64,000 nt of DNA from Lactobacillus sp. ESL0791 (GCF_029433255.1 NZ_JAQTHU010000001.1:2294001-2358000), one strand, 5' to 3'; counted from the stretch's first letter, positions 16,831 to 26,056 are shown. A program made the numbers and translations. The notes: generated by a model from the sequence alone, not told the origin.

Positions 16831-18492
16831 ATGCAAAAAAATAAATTTATCTTAGGCTTAGCAGCTGCACTTGTACTGACTACTTCAAGTATGTTGTTAC
16901 CAAGCAATAATGCCCAAGCTGCGCAAAAAGAAACTATTCATGTCAACTACTCTTCCATTTATGACAGCAAAGGACAGTTTTTAAAATCATATCCAGGTGT
17001 AGAAAGTACTACTGATGTAAAGAATGCGACTTTCACAACTAATGGCAAAATCAAAAAAATTAATCATAAATTTTGCTATAGCATCGGTAAAGGCGGCTAC
17101 CTGCCAATCTCTGACGTCGTAAGTCTTAACAACCTTGGAACTTTAAATCTTTCAAAAAACACCAGAGTCTACAACAAATATGGCAAAAAGCTAACATATT
17201 TTGCTGGACAAAGTGCTAGTTTAAAGAAAGGCATGCCCGTTAATTATGCTGGCAAAGTTAAGCCGCTGAAAAATGCTGACGGCAAGAAATACTTTTTATT
17301 AAACAAGGATTATACTTTTAGCTACCTGCCTTACCGTAAGATTCAAGGACAATACTATTATTCTCTAGGTCACGGCGGTTACATTAAAGCAAGCAATGTT
17401 GGCATGATTGATCAATTACAGGTATGCGTTCATAGCGTTACTGCTCGAGCTGATAAAAATCAATCAGTGTTTGATGATCACGGCAAAATAACTAAAGAAG
17501 TATTAAAATCAGGACAAAAAATTACACTTGACCGTTATGCTGACACACCTGAACTATTGGGTCACAGTGAAGATGGCGATGATGATAGTTGTTTTTACCG
17601 GATTCGCGGCACCAACAAATTCGTTATTTTAGAAACTGACGAAGTAAGTGGTAATTTGTTGCCATTCACTCGCTTCATGCATGTCAGAGCTACCCAGGAT
17701 GCTAATGAATATGACAATTTAGGCCGTATTTTTGTTCGTCACTTTAACGAAGTAGTTAAACAAGGCACCACAAACAATAGCAATCCTAGTGCTACTGTGA
17801 CTGCTGGCAGTGCTACACAAGCCCAAACTGTCGCCAAAACCGAGACACCACAAATCAAACAGGGGGAAGACGTTGCTGTCACAAGAGAATTATATCTTTG
17901 GGTTCCTGCCGAGCAAAAAGCCGAATTATTTTACGAGTTACGCGATAATGATTACGCCAGTGACATTACACGTTTATTCATTAAAGCCAGCGACTTTAAA
18001 TACAACAATTTTGGTCCCCAATTAAAGCCAGAAAACACTGTTGCAAGTGCTAAAGAAGCAAATAATGGTTTAGCAAGCACTAGTGATAAAAAGAGTTTGG
18101 GCGATTTAATCGCGCAAGCGCCGACGATTGAAGCCAGTGACAAATATCGTTTAAGCAATGAACGTTCAAGTTATGACTATTATTTAAAGCAGGCAAAACA
18201 AGTTTATGATTCCGATATTGCTACCCCAGAAGATGTTAGCCAAGCTTTAACTGGCCTGCAAGACGCACAAAATAAACTGAATGGTGCTAAAGTTGTTGTG
18301 CAGGATCTGCAACACATTACTGCGCAAGAAGCCGACAAAATTGTTACTTTAGTTTACACTTCTATTCAAGGCAAATATATTGGCAAGATACCTCAAGTTA
18401 CCTTTAACCAAGACAGAACGGAGTTAGATTTAATTGACAATGGAGTTAAGCAGAAATTAAACATTACTGATTACGCCGAACAAGCAAAATAA
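16831..18492 (+). CDS. SLAP-domain surface protein (553 residues)
   Basis: Residues 1-31 are a signal peptide (hydrophobic core ILGLAAALVLTTS, cleavage near AQAA). Two Lactobacillus SLAP-type modules follow, with the typical NTRVYNKYGKKL and YYSLGHGGYIKASNVG motifs; such modules bind the cell wall non-covalently. The C-terminal half carries a module with LYLWVPAEQKAELFYELRD and a helical region. There is no LPXTG motif or membrane anchor. A paralogue with the same order of modules is at 52638-53930. The gene has its own ribosome site (AAAGGA) and follows rgg paralogue 1. An adhesion or wall-structural role is likely; the C-terminal ligand is unknown. Confidence 0.85.
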   Translation: MQKNKFILGLAAALVLTTSSMLLPSNNAQAAQKETIHVNYSSIYDSKGQFLKSYPGVESTTDVKNATFTTNGKIKKINHKFCYSIGKGGYLPISDVVSLNNLGTLNLSKNTRVYNKYGKKLTYFAGQSASLKKGMPVNYAGKVKPLKNADGKKYFLLNKDYTFSYLPYRKIQGQYYYSLGHGGYIKASNVGMIDQLQVCVHSVTARADKNQSVFDDHGKITKEVLKSGQKITLDRYADTPELLGHSEDGDDDSCFYRIRGTNKFVILETDEVSGNLLPFTRFMHVRATQDANEYDNLGRIFVRHFNEVVKQGTTNNSNPSATVTAGSATQAQTVAKTETPQIKQGEDVAVTRELYLWVPAEQKAELFYELRDNDYASDITRLFIKASDFKYNNFGPQLKPENTVASAKEANNGLASTSDKKSLGDLIAQAPTIEASDKYRLSNERSSYDYYLKQAKQVYDSDIATPEDVSQALTGLQDAQNKLNGAKVVVQDLQHITAQEADKIVTLVYTSIQGKYIGKIPQVTFNQDRTELDLIDNGVKQKLNITDYAEQAK

Positions 18493-18510
18493 TACAAATA
18501 AAATTAAGTT

Positions 18511-18553
18511 AAGGACTGATTTTCAAGATTCAATTGAGGATTGGTCCTTTTTA
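18511..18553. terminator. Bidirectional terminator
   Basis: AAGGAC...TTTTCAA pairs with TTGA...GTCCTT; it separates the converging SLAP and LysR genes and is followed by TTTTTATT on the plus strand. Confidence 0.7.
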
Positions 18554-19468
18554 TTATTTAGTGACTGATTTTAGCAACTTTAAATATTCCTGATCCATTC
18601 CTGATAACTGATAATTTTCTTTTTGCAGCCAGCCAATTTCAAAAGTGTCTTCTGTTTTTTGCAACGGAATTGCTTGTAAATGAGCATAATATTCAACCTG
18701 ATCGTAGGCATTAGTCATAATACCAACGGAATAAGCATTTGTTTGCATTAGAATTTCATGTAACGTACTGCGATCATTCACAACAGTCAATTTAGCATAC
18801 TCAGAAATATCATGTTCTAAAAATTCAGTAGAAAAATCGACTAAGCTATCTTCATACATCACTAGAGGATATTTTTGCATTTCTGGCAAACTGATTGACT
18901 TTAAATTTTGGGCAAAAATTGGATTATTGGCACTAACGGTTGCCTGCAAAGAACAATTAGTCAAGAAATGGTATGTTAGCCCTTTTAATTTAAATAAGCT
19001 AAGTAATTGTTTTCTTTGATTTTTTGCTAACACAAGCAAACCCAGATCAACATTGTTATCGACAACTTTTTGCACAATTTCTGAAGATGAACATTCTAGA
19101 AAATAAAATTTGGTTGCTTCTGTTTGATACCTCTTCAGCAACTGAATAAATACCAAATTCGTAAAGCGCAGATATTGGCTGGCGATTTTCAGTTTTTTCG
19201 GCCCCATAACAGAAAAGTTTTGATAAAATTCCGTCGTTAACTGAAATTGATCACATGTTGCTTTAGCATGTTCTAAAAATTCACTGCCAAAAGTTGTTAA
19301 CTCAACACCTTTGCCTGTTCTGACAAAAATTTTATGGTTAGTTTCCCCTTCTAATTCCTTAATTGCCTGTGACAAATTAGACTGTGAAACATACAAATGC
19401 TCTGCAGCTTTGTTGAAGGAACCATACCTTGCAATTGCCACTACCTGTTGTAATTGAGTAATTTTCAT
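18554..19468 (-). CDS. LysR family transcriptional regulator
   Basis: This is a full-length 304-residue LysR protein: winged helix at residues 1-60 (KITQLQQVVAIARYGSFNKA, with the SQSNLSQAIKELE recognition helix) and a periplasmic-binding-protein-like effector domain. It is divergent from a small membrane protein and a PEBP protein, with about 110 bases between the starts, so it probably regulates itself and that pair. The effector is unknown. Confidence 0.88.
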   Translation of the reverse strand: MKITQLQQVVAIARYGSFNKAAEHLYVSQSNLSQAIKELEGETNHKIFVRTGKGVELTTFGSEFLEHAKATCDQFQLTTEFYQNFSVMGPKKLKIASQYLRFTNLVFIQLLKRYQTEATKFYFLECSSSEIVQKVVDNNVDLGLLVLAKNQRKQLLSLFKLKGLTYHFLTNCSLQATVSANNPIFAQNLKSISLPEMQKYPLVMYEDSLVDFSTEFLEHDISEYAKLTVVNDRSTLHEILMQTNAYSVGIMTNAYDQVEYYAHLQAIPLQKTEDTFEIGWLQKENYQLSGMDQEYLKLLKSVTK

Positions 19469-19577
19469 TTTAACCTCGATATTAGTTTTACTTATTAATC
19501 TCTATTAAAAATTAAGCTTATTTTTTAATTGTAAATCAGCTTATACTTAATTTCATTGAGAAAATGACTAATATTTA

Positions 19578-19724
19578 ATGAACAAAAAACAAAATAAAAT
19601 ATTTTTACCAGTTATCATGAGTAGTTTGTGGACTCAGCTCCTAAAAGCATGGCTTTGTATGATGTTCATTGCGGGCACCGCTTTAATATTAACTTGTTTC
19701 ATTACCACTAAGGAACAATCATGA
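19578..19724 (+). CDS. Small membrane protein, 48 residues
   Basis: ATG 19578 opens a 48-residue protein starting MNKKQNKIFLPVIMSS with one clear hydrophobic segment (about residues 22-42, AWLCMMFIAGTALILTCF). Its TGA overlaps the ATG of the PEBP gene (ATGA), which indicates translational coupling and argues that it is real despite a weak ribosome site. It is divergent from a LysR gene. I do not recognise a family. Confidence 0.6.
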   Translation: MNKKQNKIFLPVIMSSLWTQLLKAWLCMMFIAGTALILTCFITTKEQS

Positions 19725-20191
19725 AAAAATTAATTTTTACTTGTTCGGCCATCCAGGCCAACCATACCTTTAATCCAATTAATACTAAACTCGGAGATAA
19801 TTTTTCACCAACTTTTACCTTTAGCAATTTATGTCCTGAAGCCAAAAGCATCGCCATTATCCTAGAAGATTTATCACACCCGCTAATCCATAACTTTACC
19901 CATTGGTTAATTTGGAATTTACCCGCAACTCAAACAATCCAAGGAAAAATTACACCAGGAAAACATCTCCCTAGTTTGCAAGCTAAACAAGGAATTGCGT
20001 ATGGATGGCACAAATATGCGGGCCCCAAGCCTCCCTTAAATCACACCCATACTTATCAATTCACGGTTTATGCATTAAACTGCAGGTTAAAACTTAGTAG
20101 CAACACAACTAAGAAAAAGCTCTTAAAAGTTTGTCAGAATAAAATTATTCAGAGCGGCAAAATTACTGCAACTTTTACAAGAAAAAAATAA
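19721..20191 (+). CDS. YbhB/YbcL family PEBP protein
   Basis: This 156-residue protein has the phosphatidylethanolamine-binding protein fold used by bacterial YbhB/YbcL. Diagnostic pieces are the first strand FTCSAIQANHTF, SPTFTFSN, the DLSHPLIHNFTHWLIWNLP block and the later YGWHKYAGPKPP (the family's G-YxGPxPP motif). Bacterial members are described as Raf-kinase-inhibitor-like; their ligands and roles are poorly known. It is cytoplasmic with no signal peptide, and is translated together with the 48-residue membrane protein under a divergent LysR regulator. Confidence 0.88.
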   Translation: MKKLIFTCSAIQANHTFNPINTKLGDNFSPTFTFSNLCPEAKSIAIILEDLSHPLIHNFTHWLIWNLPATQTIQGKITPGKHLPSLQAKQGIAYGWHKYAGPKPPLNHTHTYQFTVYALNCRLKLSSNTTKKKLLKVCQNKIIQSGKITATFTRKK

Positions 20192-20199
20192 TTATGCAC

Positions 20200-20240
20200 T
20201 TAAGAAAGCCAACCGAGTCAACTTTCTTAATTTATTTATT
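20200..20240 (+). terminator. Terminator after the PEBP gene
   Basis: TTAAGAAAG (20200-20208) pairs with CTTTCTTAA (20222-20230), followed by TTTATTTATT. Confidence 0.65.
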
Positions 20241-20402
20241 CTTATCAAACCATTTAACCCCTAAATATAATATTTTATTAAAAATATTCTTGGTGTAGTA
20301 TGGTTAAGAGGAAGTTCGCCCATTACCAACTCAGCAACAATTGGCGGCAAGGGGCTAACATATAATCTGAATTTTAATAATAAAAAATAAGAGGAGAATA
20401 AG

Positions 20403-21773
20403 ATGGACAACAAATTAATTGATGATTTTGCCAGCAAAGTAATGCAGACTTTTTCTTTGCCTAGTTTAGGTGTAGGTATTTACCACTTCGGCAGCAACTT
20501 CAGCAAGGTCTACGGTGATGCCAGCGAAAACAGCCTGTATCCCCTAGCCTCAATTTCCAAGTCATTTTTGGCAACTTCAATTTGTAAACTTGCAGATGAA
20601 GGCAAGATTGATCTGGATGAACCGTTAAAAAAGTATTGGCCTGATTTTAAACTTGTTGATACTTATGCACAAGATCATCTAACTTGGCGGGACGCCTTAA
20701 GCCACCAAAGCGGCCTGCCTGCGCATGATTTAATGCGGTTTACCAACATGAACAAGCATGACTTAACTTTAAAGGAAAAGGCCGAACACGTTGGCTATCT
20801 GCAGCCCAATCACGAATTGCGCTACAAAATGCAGTATAGCAATCTGATTTATGCGGTTTCTACCTATGTGATGGAACAGGTTATCAATGAAAGCTATGGT
20901 ACCTATGAGCAAGAAAATTTGCTTGACCCACTGGGCATGCACAACACTTACATCAATCATCATGAAGCACCACGAGAGCGCATTGTTAAGCCATATATCA
21001 GGGAAAAGGGCACCACTAAGGAAGTCCCGTTTATTGCTCCGGGCAAGGTCGGCGGGGCCAGCAGCATGTTAGCAACCATCAGCGACCTGCTCACCTGGGC
21101 AAAATTCCAATTGCAAACACAAAAAGAAGCCGCAGACAAGATTACAGGGCAGCGTTACCTGCCGCAATCAATCATGCAGCCTAACCGTGCATACGGCGGA
21201 GCTAATTTTGCCGCCTACGGTTTCGGAATGATGATGGAAGATTATCGTGGTCACAAGTACTTTTACCACAGTGGTTCCTATATCGGTTACTGCTCTTTCT
21301 TAGGATTTGTGCCCGACTTAGATCTTGCCTTTGTCTGCACAACCAATATGGATTCCACCGATGCAATCTTCGCCTATGCCTATCAAGTAATTGATGAAGC
21401 CCTAGGAATCAGAGAAACTGATTGGGTAGACAAGGTCAGCAAAATAATGAACAAGAAACTTGCCAATAAAGAAGCTAAGCTGGCAGCCCTTAAGGGTAAA
21501 AATGCTCAGCCAGTAGCCGCAAGCAAGGAACTTTTAGGTGATTATGAAAATCCCGGCTACGGTTTGGTAACTTTGAGTGAAGAGGACGGACAACTAATGG
21601 TTACCCTCGGCAAGTGGCGCTTCCCAGTAGTCGTCAATGCCGATGGCCAAAAATTTATTGAAGAAAGATTGTACGAACACGAGTTGCTGCCAATTACCAT
21701 AGGCGAGAAGCAAGTAGCAATTTTGACAGAACCGGCACTGAAAAAGCCGACGGTGTTTACGAAAGTTAGATAG
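20403..21773 (+). CDS. Serine hydrolase, beta-lactamase/AmpC-like family
   Basis: This is a 456-residue protein with the penicillin-binding fold: the SxxK motif is SISK (Ser50, Lys53), the YxN motif is Tyr145-Ser-Asn147, and the third box is HSG near FYHSGSYIGY. A C-terminal beta-sheet domain (about 370-456) follows. There is no signal peptide, so it is probably cytoplasmic. In lactobacilli such proteins are usually esterases or D-peptidases, not resistance beta-lactamases. The gene stands alone with an AGGAG site. Its codon use is G/C-richer than the Rgg and MFS genes next to it. Confidence 0.88.
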   Translation: MDNKLIDDFASKVMQTFSLPSLGVGIYHFGSNFSKVYGDASENSLYPLASISKSFLATSICKLADEGKIDLDEPLKKYWPDFKLVDTYAQDHLTWRDALSHQSGLPAHDLMRFTNMNKHDLTLKEKAEHVGYLQPNHELRYKMQYSNLIYAVSTYVMEQVINESYGTYEQENLLDPLGMHNTYINHHEAPRERIVKPYIREKGTTKEVPFIAPGKVGGASSMLATISDLLTWAKFQLQTQKEAADKITGQRYLPQSIMQPNRAYGGANFAAYGFGMMMEDYRGHKYFYHSGSYIGYCSFLGFVPDLDLAFVCTTNMDSTDAIFAYAYQVIDEALGIRETDWVDKVSKIMNKKLANKEAKLAALKGKNAQPVAASKELLGDYENPGYGLVTLSEEDGQLMVTLGKWRFPVVVNADGQKFIEERLYEHELLPITIGEKQVAILTEPALKKPTVFTKVR

Positions 21774-21844
21774 ACATAGGACTCATTCGTTCAATTGCTG
21801 TAAAAATCATCATTATGAATTGATATAAAAACCTATCCTTATTC

Positions 21845-21896
21845 TGAAGTGCTCCATAATTGTTAGACATAGAACTGGCAGTTAGGAGCACTTTTT
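21845..21896 (+). repeat. 52-bp hairpin repeat, copy B
   Basis: It differs from copy A (1706-1757) at two positions, both inside the inner right arm (CTAAC to CTGGC), where G-U pairing with GTTAG would keep an RNA stem. It lies between converging genes and ends in a T-run, so it may serve as a terminator. No orfA start follows this copy. Confidence 0.6.
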
Positions 21897-21919
21897 TGCA
21901 GCAAAAAACTTTTGCCACC

Positions 21920-23161
21920 TTAATTATTCTTCTTTGTCTTAATCATCGTTATCAAAGTTATTCCAAAAACTGCTACACTAGTAATCAAAACCCCATACAG
22001 GGCATAATCAACATTGATCGTTCCTGCAATACTAGTAAAAATCGTCGTCATCAATGGCCCAACCATTGCTAAAATTGTATTAAGAAGTCCTATTGAAGAC
22101 GCTAAGATATTGCGATCAACTGCAGTTACAAGCCACTGTGTTAATTTAGGACTAGCAGTTCCGGCAAAAAAGCCGAGAAAAGCAAGAAATACAATAAACA
22201 TAATAATACTGCGACAAATTACTGCAAACAAAGCTGCGGCCGCAAAAATTATATCAGCTAAAGAAATAGCAAAAATTGATGTCTTTTTAAAAATTTTTGT
22301 TCCTACAGCGCTACCAAGAGCTATCCCAATTGAAGCAACAGCACCAATCAAGGCAATCGTGAAACTATAGCTTCCAAGTGCCATTGTTTGCTTATTTCCG
22401 GCAATCACAATTGTGGTCAACGGTTCAATCGTATCAAGAATGCCATTCATGAGTGCAACTACCAACACAATCGTTAATAAACCCGATGCTTTTTTCACCT
22501 GCTTAAAAGCATAAGCAATTGTTGTCCCAAAATTCTTGTCGTTAGTTTCCTGTGATGTTTGTGCATAATGCTCCTTTCGATAACTAACAGCAACATTAGC
22601 AAAAAGCAATCCTGCAGCTAAAAAAGTTAATGCATTGACAATTGCCAAAGTTGAATAAGACATAATTAGCAATAAACCCGAACCGGCAAATTGAGCAACT
22701 AAAGTAATCATTGAAGAAATTCCACCCGTAAAGCCTTCAGCTTCAGCAATTTCATTTTCACCAACTAGATCAACAATAATCGGGGTCTGCAATCCACCAG
22801 AATACATTCCCGAAATATCAGAAATAAAGTTAATGCCAATCACCATTAAGACTAAATTCCAACCAGCAAGATTGCTGGCAAATAGCCCGCCAACAATCAT
22901 ATACAAGACAAAACGGATAACTGCTAGCCAAATAATCATTTTAAATTTATTTTGTGTTTTATCCGCAAAATAGCCGCTTAAACTTTCGATTAGACGCGGA
23001 ACAGATTCTGAAATAGAAATTAGCGAAAGCGCTAGTGCATAATTTTTAAGATTACTGGCATAAGTCATTAATGCTAAATAAAAAAGTGTGTCGCCTGCGC
23101 TTGATAGCCAACTGGCAAACGTAACTTTACGATAGTTTTTATTCTTTAAAAAAATGTCCAT
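21920..23161 (-). CDS. MFS efflux transporter (DHA3-like), paralogue 1
   Basis: This 413-residue protein has 12 predicted membrane helices, with the DHA3-type opening NYRKVTFASWLSSAGDTLFY and the loop motif GYFADKTQNKFK. It is clearly paralogous to the 24713-25978 transporter along its whole length (for example VIRFVLYMIVG and AGTASPKL in both). It is divergent from an rgg gene with a 105-base spacer holding a symmetric double promoter, so the regulator probably controls it. Efflux of a drug, peptide or metabolite is likely; the substrate is unknown. Confidence 0.85.
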   Translation of the reverse strand: MDIFLKNKNYRKVTFASWLSSAGDTLFYLALMTYASNLKNYALALSLISISESVPRLIESLSGYFADKTQNKFKMIIWLAVIRFVLYMIVGGLFASNLAGWNLVLMVIGINFISDISGMYSGGLQTPIIVDLVGENEIAEAEGFTGGISSMITLVAQFAGSGLLLIMSYSTLAIVNALTFLAAGLLFANVAVSYRKEHYAQTSQETNDKNFGTTIAYAFKQVKKASGLLTIVLVVALMNGILDTIEPLTTIVIAGNKQTMALGSYSFTIALIGAVASIGIALGSAVGTKIFKKTSIFAISLADIIFAAAALFAVICRSIIMFIVFLAFLGFFAGTASPKLTQWLVTAVDRNILASSIGLLNTILAMVGPLMTTIFTSIAGTINVDYALYGVLITSVAVFGITLITMIKTKKNN

Positions 23162-23192
23162 GATATTTCTCTCATTCCTTTTAACGTTATCC

Positions 23193-23243
23193 TTAGTATA
23201 TTTTCGTTATAATTAAGAAATAGAAAAATAGTCCTATTCGACT
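23193..23243. promoter_or_regulatory. Shared Rgg promoter element, copy 2
   Basis: TTAGTATA-N7-TATAATTAA (23193-23216) gives back-to-back -10 boxes for rgg (plus) and the MFS gene (minus). An inverted repeat AGTC-N6-GACT follows at 23230-23243. Confidence 0.6.
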
Positions 23244-23266
23244 TTTAAGTTCAAAGGAGCATATAC

Positions 23267-24127
23267 ATGACAATCGGCGAATTACTAAAACAAGAGCGGC
23301 TCCAGCAAGAAAAAACACAAAAAGAATGGATTGGCGACATTGTCAGTCAATCCTATTACGCAAAAGTTGAAAAAAATATCCACCGGATTTCAGCGGCAGA
23401 TTTGATTAAAATATTGACACGTAATAATGTTTCTTTTTCTAATTTTGCTAAAGAATTAAATCACAAAAAATTAGCGCGGGAAAAACTCGAAATAGATCAG
23501 AAAAATAGAATAAGCAATCTACTTTATGAAGCAACATACAATAATTCAGAAAAAGACTTACGTAAAATCAAAAAATTACTTAGCAACAAAAATTTTAATT
23601 TATCACACAAAGAAGAGTGGTTGCTTTATACCGATGCAGAAATTTCAGAGGTTACTAACCAACAATTAGATAAAAAAGAAGCACTTGCACTCAAAGATAA
23701 GCTATTTAACATGCCCAGTTTTGACAAATTAACTTTGGAATTATATTGCAATCTAATGCATATTTATGATTTCGACAGTAATATTGTTATTGCCAAAAGA
23801 ATTATCAACCAGTTTCAAAACACAAATAATTATCGAACTCAGGAAATAATACTCGGAATTATTGACAACATCTTGATTGATAGTATTGAACAAAATCGAT
23901 ATGAAGAAACTGGCTTCTTTATTAAAGCCGCCGATCAAATTACTACCAAACCGGAATTGTTTTTCGTTAAAAATATGCTGCTACTTTTAGAAAATCTAAT
24001 TGAATATCATTTTGACAAACAAGCTTCACACTTAGTAATTTGTACTGACACTATCAAAAATATGAAACGAACTGGGTTACAAGAGTATGCTGATCAAATT
24101 GAAAAATTTATCACCGAACACAAATAA
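23267..24127 (+). CDS. Rgg/GadR/MutR family regulator (paralogue 2)
   Basis: This is a 286-residue regulator with an AAAGGAG site. The helix-turn-helix (MTIGELLKQERLQQEKTQ, ending SQSYYAKVEKN) is followed by a helical peptide-sensing-type domain with the recurrent FFIKAADQITTKPELFF block shared by all four paralogues here. It is divergent from an MFS efflux gene, and the pair repeats at 24713-26923, so both arose by duplication of an rgg-MFS module. It likely controls the divergent transporter. Confidence 0.88.
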   Translation: MTIGELLKQERLQQEKTQKEWIGDIVSQSYYAKVEKNIHRISAADLIKILTRNNVSFSNFAKELNHKKLAREKLEIDQKNRISNLLYEATYNNSEKDLRKIKKLLSNKNFNLSHKEEWLLYTDAEISEVTNQQLDKKEALALKDKLFNMPSFDKLTLELYCNLMHIYDFDSNIVIAKRIINQFQNTNNYRTQEIILGIIDNILIDSIEQNRYEETGFFIKAADQITTKPELFFVKNMLLLLENLIEYHFDKQASHLVICTDTIKNMKRTGLQEYADQIEKFITEHK

Positions 24128-24128
24128 A

Positions 24129-24150
24129 AAGGACAGCCAAAACTGTCCTT
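24129..24150 (-). terminator. Terminator for the secreted protein gene
   Basis: AAGGACAG (24129-24136) pairs with CTGTCCTT (24143-24150); read on the minus strand it ends in TTTTTATTTG. It also separates the converging rgg gene. Confidence 0.75.
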
Positions 24151-24159
24151 AGTTATTAT

Positions 24160-24618
24160 TTACTTGATAAAACCGCGTCTAGCAGAGTAGAAGCGATTAA
24201 TCTTATGGTTGAAGTAATACAGAGCCGGGTTCTTGCCCCGCTTAAAACTTAACATCTTGTAGGTTCTACCATTATATTTGATATTACTAATAGTTAGATG
24301 CGGCTTATAAAGATCAGACTTGGTCCAAATAATACACTTATTTTTGCCTGTTTTCTTAACAGAAACCGGTTCGCGCATCCCAGCAATTATATTTTTCTTA
24401 GTGTGATCGGTAAATTCTGCATAAGTATTCTTAGTGTACTGCATCATGTAATATTGACCATAACCCTTTGAATACCACTTGCCACGAAACTGCTTAGGCA
24501 CCGTATGAGTGACGGCAGCAGCTTCTACCGGCTGACTTGCAATACTTGCGGCAACTCCAGTGCCAGCGATTAAACTAAGGCCAGTGATTGCACCAGCTAA
24601 AACTTTTTTAAACTTCAA
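24160..24618 (-). CDS. Small secreted protein of unknown function
   Basis: This is a 152-residue protein with a clear signal peptide (MKFKKVLAGAITGLSLIAGT, cleavage near VEAA at about 34). The mature part is short, basic and aromatic-rich (WYSKGYGQYYMMQY, KRGKNPALYYF) with no recognised domain. Similar small exported proteins are common in lactobacilli and their role is unknown. A strong GGAGG site precedes it and it has its own terminator. It lies inside the duplicated rgg-MFS region but is present only once. Confidence 0.75.
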   Translation of the reverse strand: MKFKKVLAGAITGLSLIAGTGVAASIASQPVEAAAVTHTVPKQFRGKWYSKGYGQYYMMQYTKNTYAEFTDHTKKNIIAGMREPVSVKKTGKNKCIIWTKSDLYKPHLTISNIKYNGRTYKMLSFKRGKNPALYYFNHKINRFYSARRGFIK

Positions 24619-24712
24619 GGTATTACCTCCTTTAAATCATCTAATAGTTTGTTATATTAATGATTTTACCACTTAACAAATCAAAGTAGAATAGAAAATT
24701 TATGTTATTTAA

Positions 24713-25978
24713 TTAGTTAGTTTCGCTTTCTACCTTGGTTGCAGTTTTCTTAGATTTTTTCATCACGTACAGTGTAATGAAAAAGACGCAAACACTCACA
24801 ATTAGCAGCATTCCCAGGGCCCAATTTACATTCGTGGCCGCCGAAATAGTGGTCGAAATTGAAGTTACAAGCGGACTGGCTACAATCAAAATGGTATTAA
24901 TTGCACCAATCGTTGATGCTAAAATCGTCCGATCTACTGTCGTAACAATCCATTGCTCTAATTTCGGACTGGCCGTACCGGCAAAGAAAGCCAAGAAAAA
25001 TATCAAGATTAAACACAGAATAATGCTTTTACTGAAAATCGCCCCAATCATCGCGGCTGCAAAAGCTGTATCAAGCAAAGCAATCGTTAACAGTGACATT
25101 TTCTTAAAAATTGTTGTCCCTAAAATACTGCCGGCAGCAGCACCAATTGATCCAATAGCTCCAACAAGGGCAATTGTAAATGAAAAAGTCCCGATGACCA
25201 TGATGCTCCTATTAGCAGCAATCACAATCGAAATCAGTGGTTGCAATGTCCCTAAAACACCATTTAATAAAGCAATCACTAAGATAACCGTAAATGTTCC
25301 CGTGTTTTTTCTAAGTTGTTTAAAAGAAGAAGCAAGTGTTGCAAAAAAGTTTTGGTCATTGATTGTTTCTTCTACTTCATCTTGGTGTTCTTTACGATAA
25401 TCGTGCCCAATTTTGGCAAAAATTAAACCCGCAACCAAAAAGGTTAGTGCATTAATCACTGCTATTTCTGAATATGACATGAACAGCAGCAAGCCTGAAC
25501 CGATAAATTGCGCACACATTTGAAAAGCTGCCGAAACACCATTGGTAAAGCCTTCAGCTTCAGCCACATCATTTTCTTTAACCAGTTTAACAATTAAAGG
25601 TGTTTCCAAGCCGCTAGAATAAACACCGGCAACATCTGAAATAAAATTGAGCGCGATCACCATTAATACCAGGTTCCAGCCCGCAATACTGCGGGTAAAA
25701 AGCAGGCCGACAATCATGTACAAAACAAAACGGATAACTCCCAGCCAAGTAATCACTTTAAATTTATTTTTGGTTCGGTCAGCAAGGTAGCCGCCGATGC
25801 TCTGCAAAAGATCGGGTATCGCTTCAGTGATTGCAATCAGCGACATGGCTAAAGAATAATTCTGCAGTCTGCTGGCATAAGTTAATAGCGCCAAGTAAAA
25901 CAGAATATTACCTGCACTTGACAGAAAACCAGCAACCGAAAACCAACGATAATTTTTATTTTTGAAAAAGACACTCAT
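24713..25978 (-). CDS. MFS efflux transporter (DHA3-like), paralogue 2
   Basis: This protein of about 421 residues has 12 predicted helices and is paralogous to the transporter at 21920-23161. Start at ATG 25978 behind AGGAG; a GTG nine bases upstream is less well placed. It is divergent from rgg paralogue 3. The two transporters differ most in the cytoplasmic loop and at the C-terminus (KKSKKTATKVESETN here), which could reflect different substrates. Confidence 0.85.
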   Translation of the reverse strand: MSVFFKNKNYRWFSVAGFLSSAGNILFYLALLTYASRLQNYSLAMSLIAITEAIPDLLQSIGGYLADRTKNKFKVITWLGVIRFVLYMIVGLLFTRSIAGWNLVLMVIALNFISDVAGVYSSGLETPLIVKLVKENDVAEAEGFTNGVSAAFQMCAQFIGSGLLLFMSYSEIAVINALTFLVAGLIFAKIGHDYRKEHQDEVEETINDQNFFATLASSFKQLRKNTGTFTVILVIALLNGVLGTLQPLISIVIAANRSIMVIGTFSFTIALVGAIGSIGAAAGSILGTTIFKKMSLLTIALLDTAFAAAMIGAIFSKSIILCLILIFFLAFFAGTASPKLEQWIVTTVDRTILASTIGAINTILIVASPLVTSISTTISAATNVNWALGMLLIVSVCVFFITLYVMKKSKKTATKVESETN

Positions 25979-26009
25979 AATGGTCACTCCTATATTTCTT
26001 AACGTGCCT

Positions 26010-26056
26010 TTAGTATATTTCGGCTATAATAAGAACTATAAAAATGTCATATTTGA
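26010..26056. promoter_or_regulatory. Shared Rgg promoter element, copy 3
   Basis: TTAGTATA-N7-TATAATAA (26010-26032) forms divergent -10 boxes for rgg and the MFS gene. A shorter inverted repeat TCA-TATT-TGA (26047-26056) lies at the same distance as in copy 1. Confidence 0.6.

Noticed and set aside
20403..21773. Antibiotic-resistance beta-lactamase
   Set aside because: SxxK and YxN are present but there is no signal peptide, and cytoplasmic serine hydrolases of this family in lactobacilli are generally esterases or peptidases.
24735..25400. Long plus-strand frame (221 codons) inside the MFS gene
   Set aside because: It is antisense to a clear 12-helix transporter; its Ala/Ile/Val-rich composition is what the complement of membrane codons gives.
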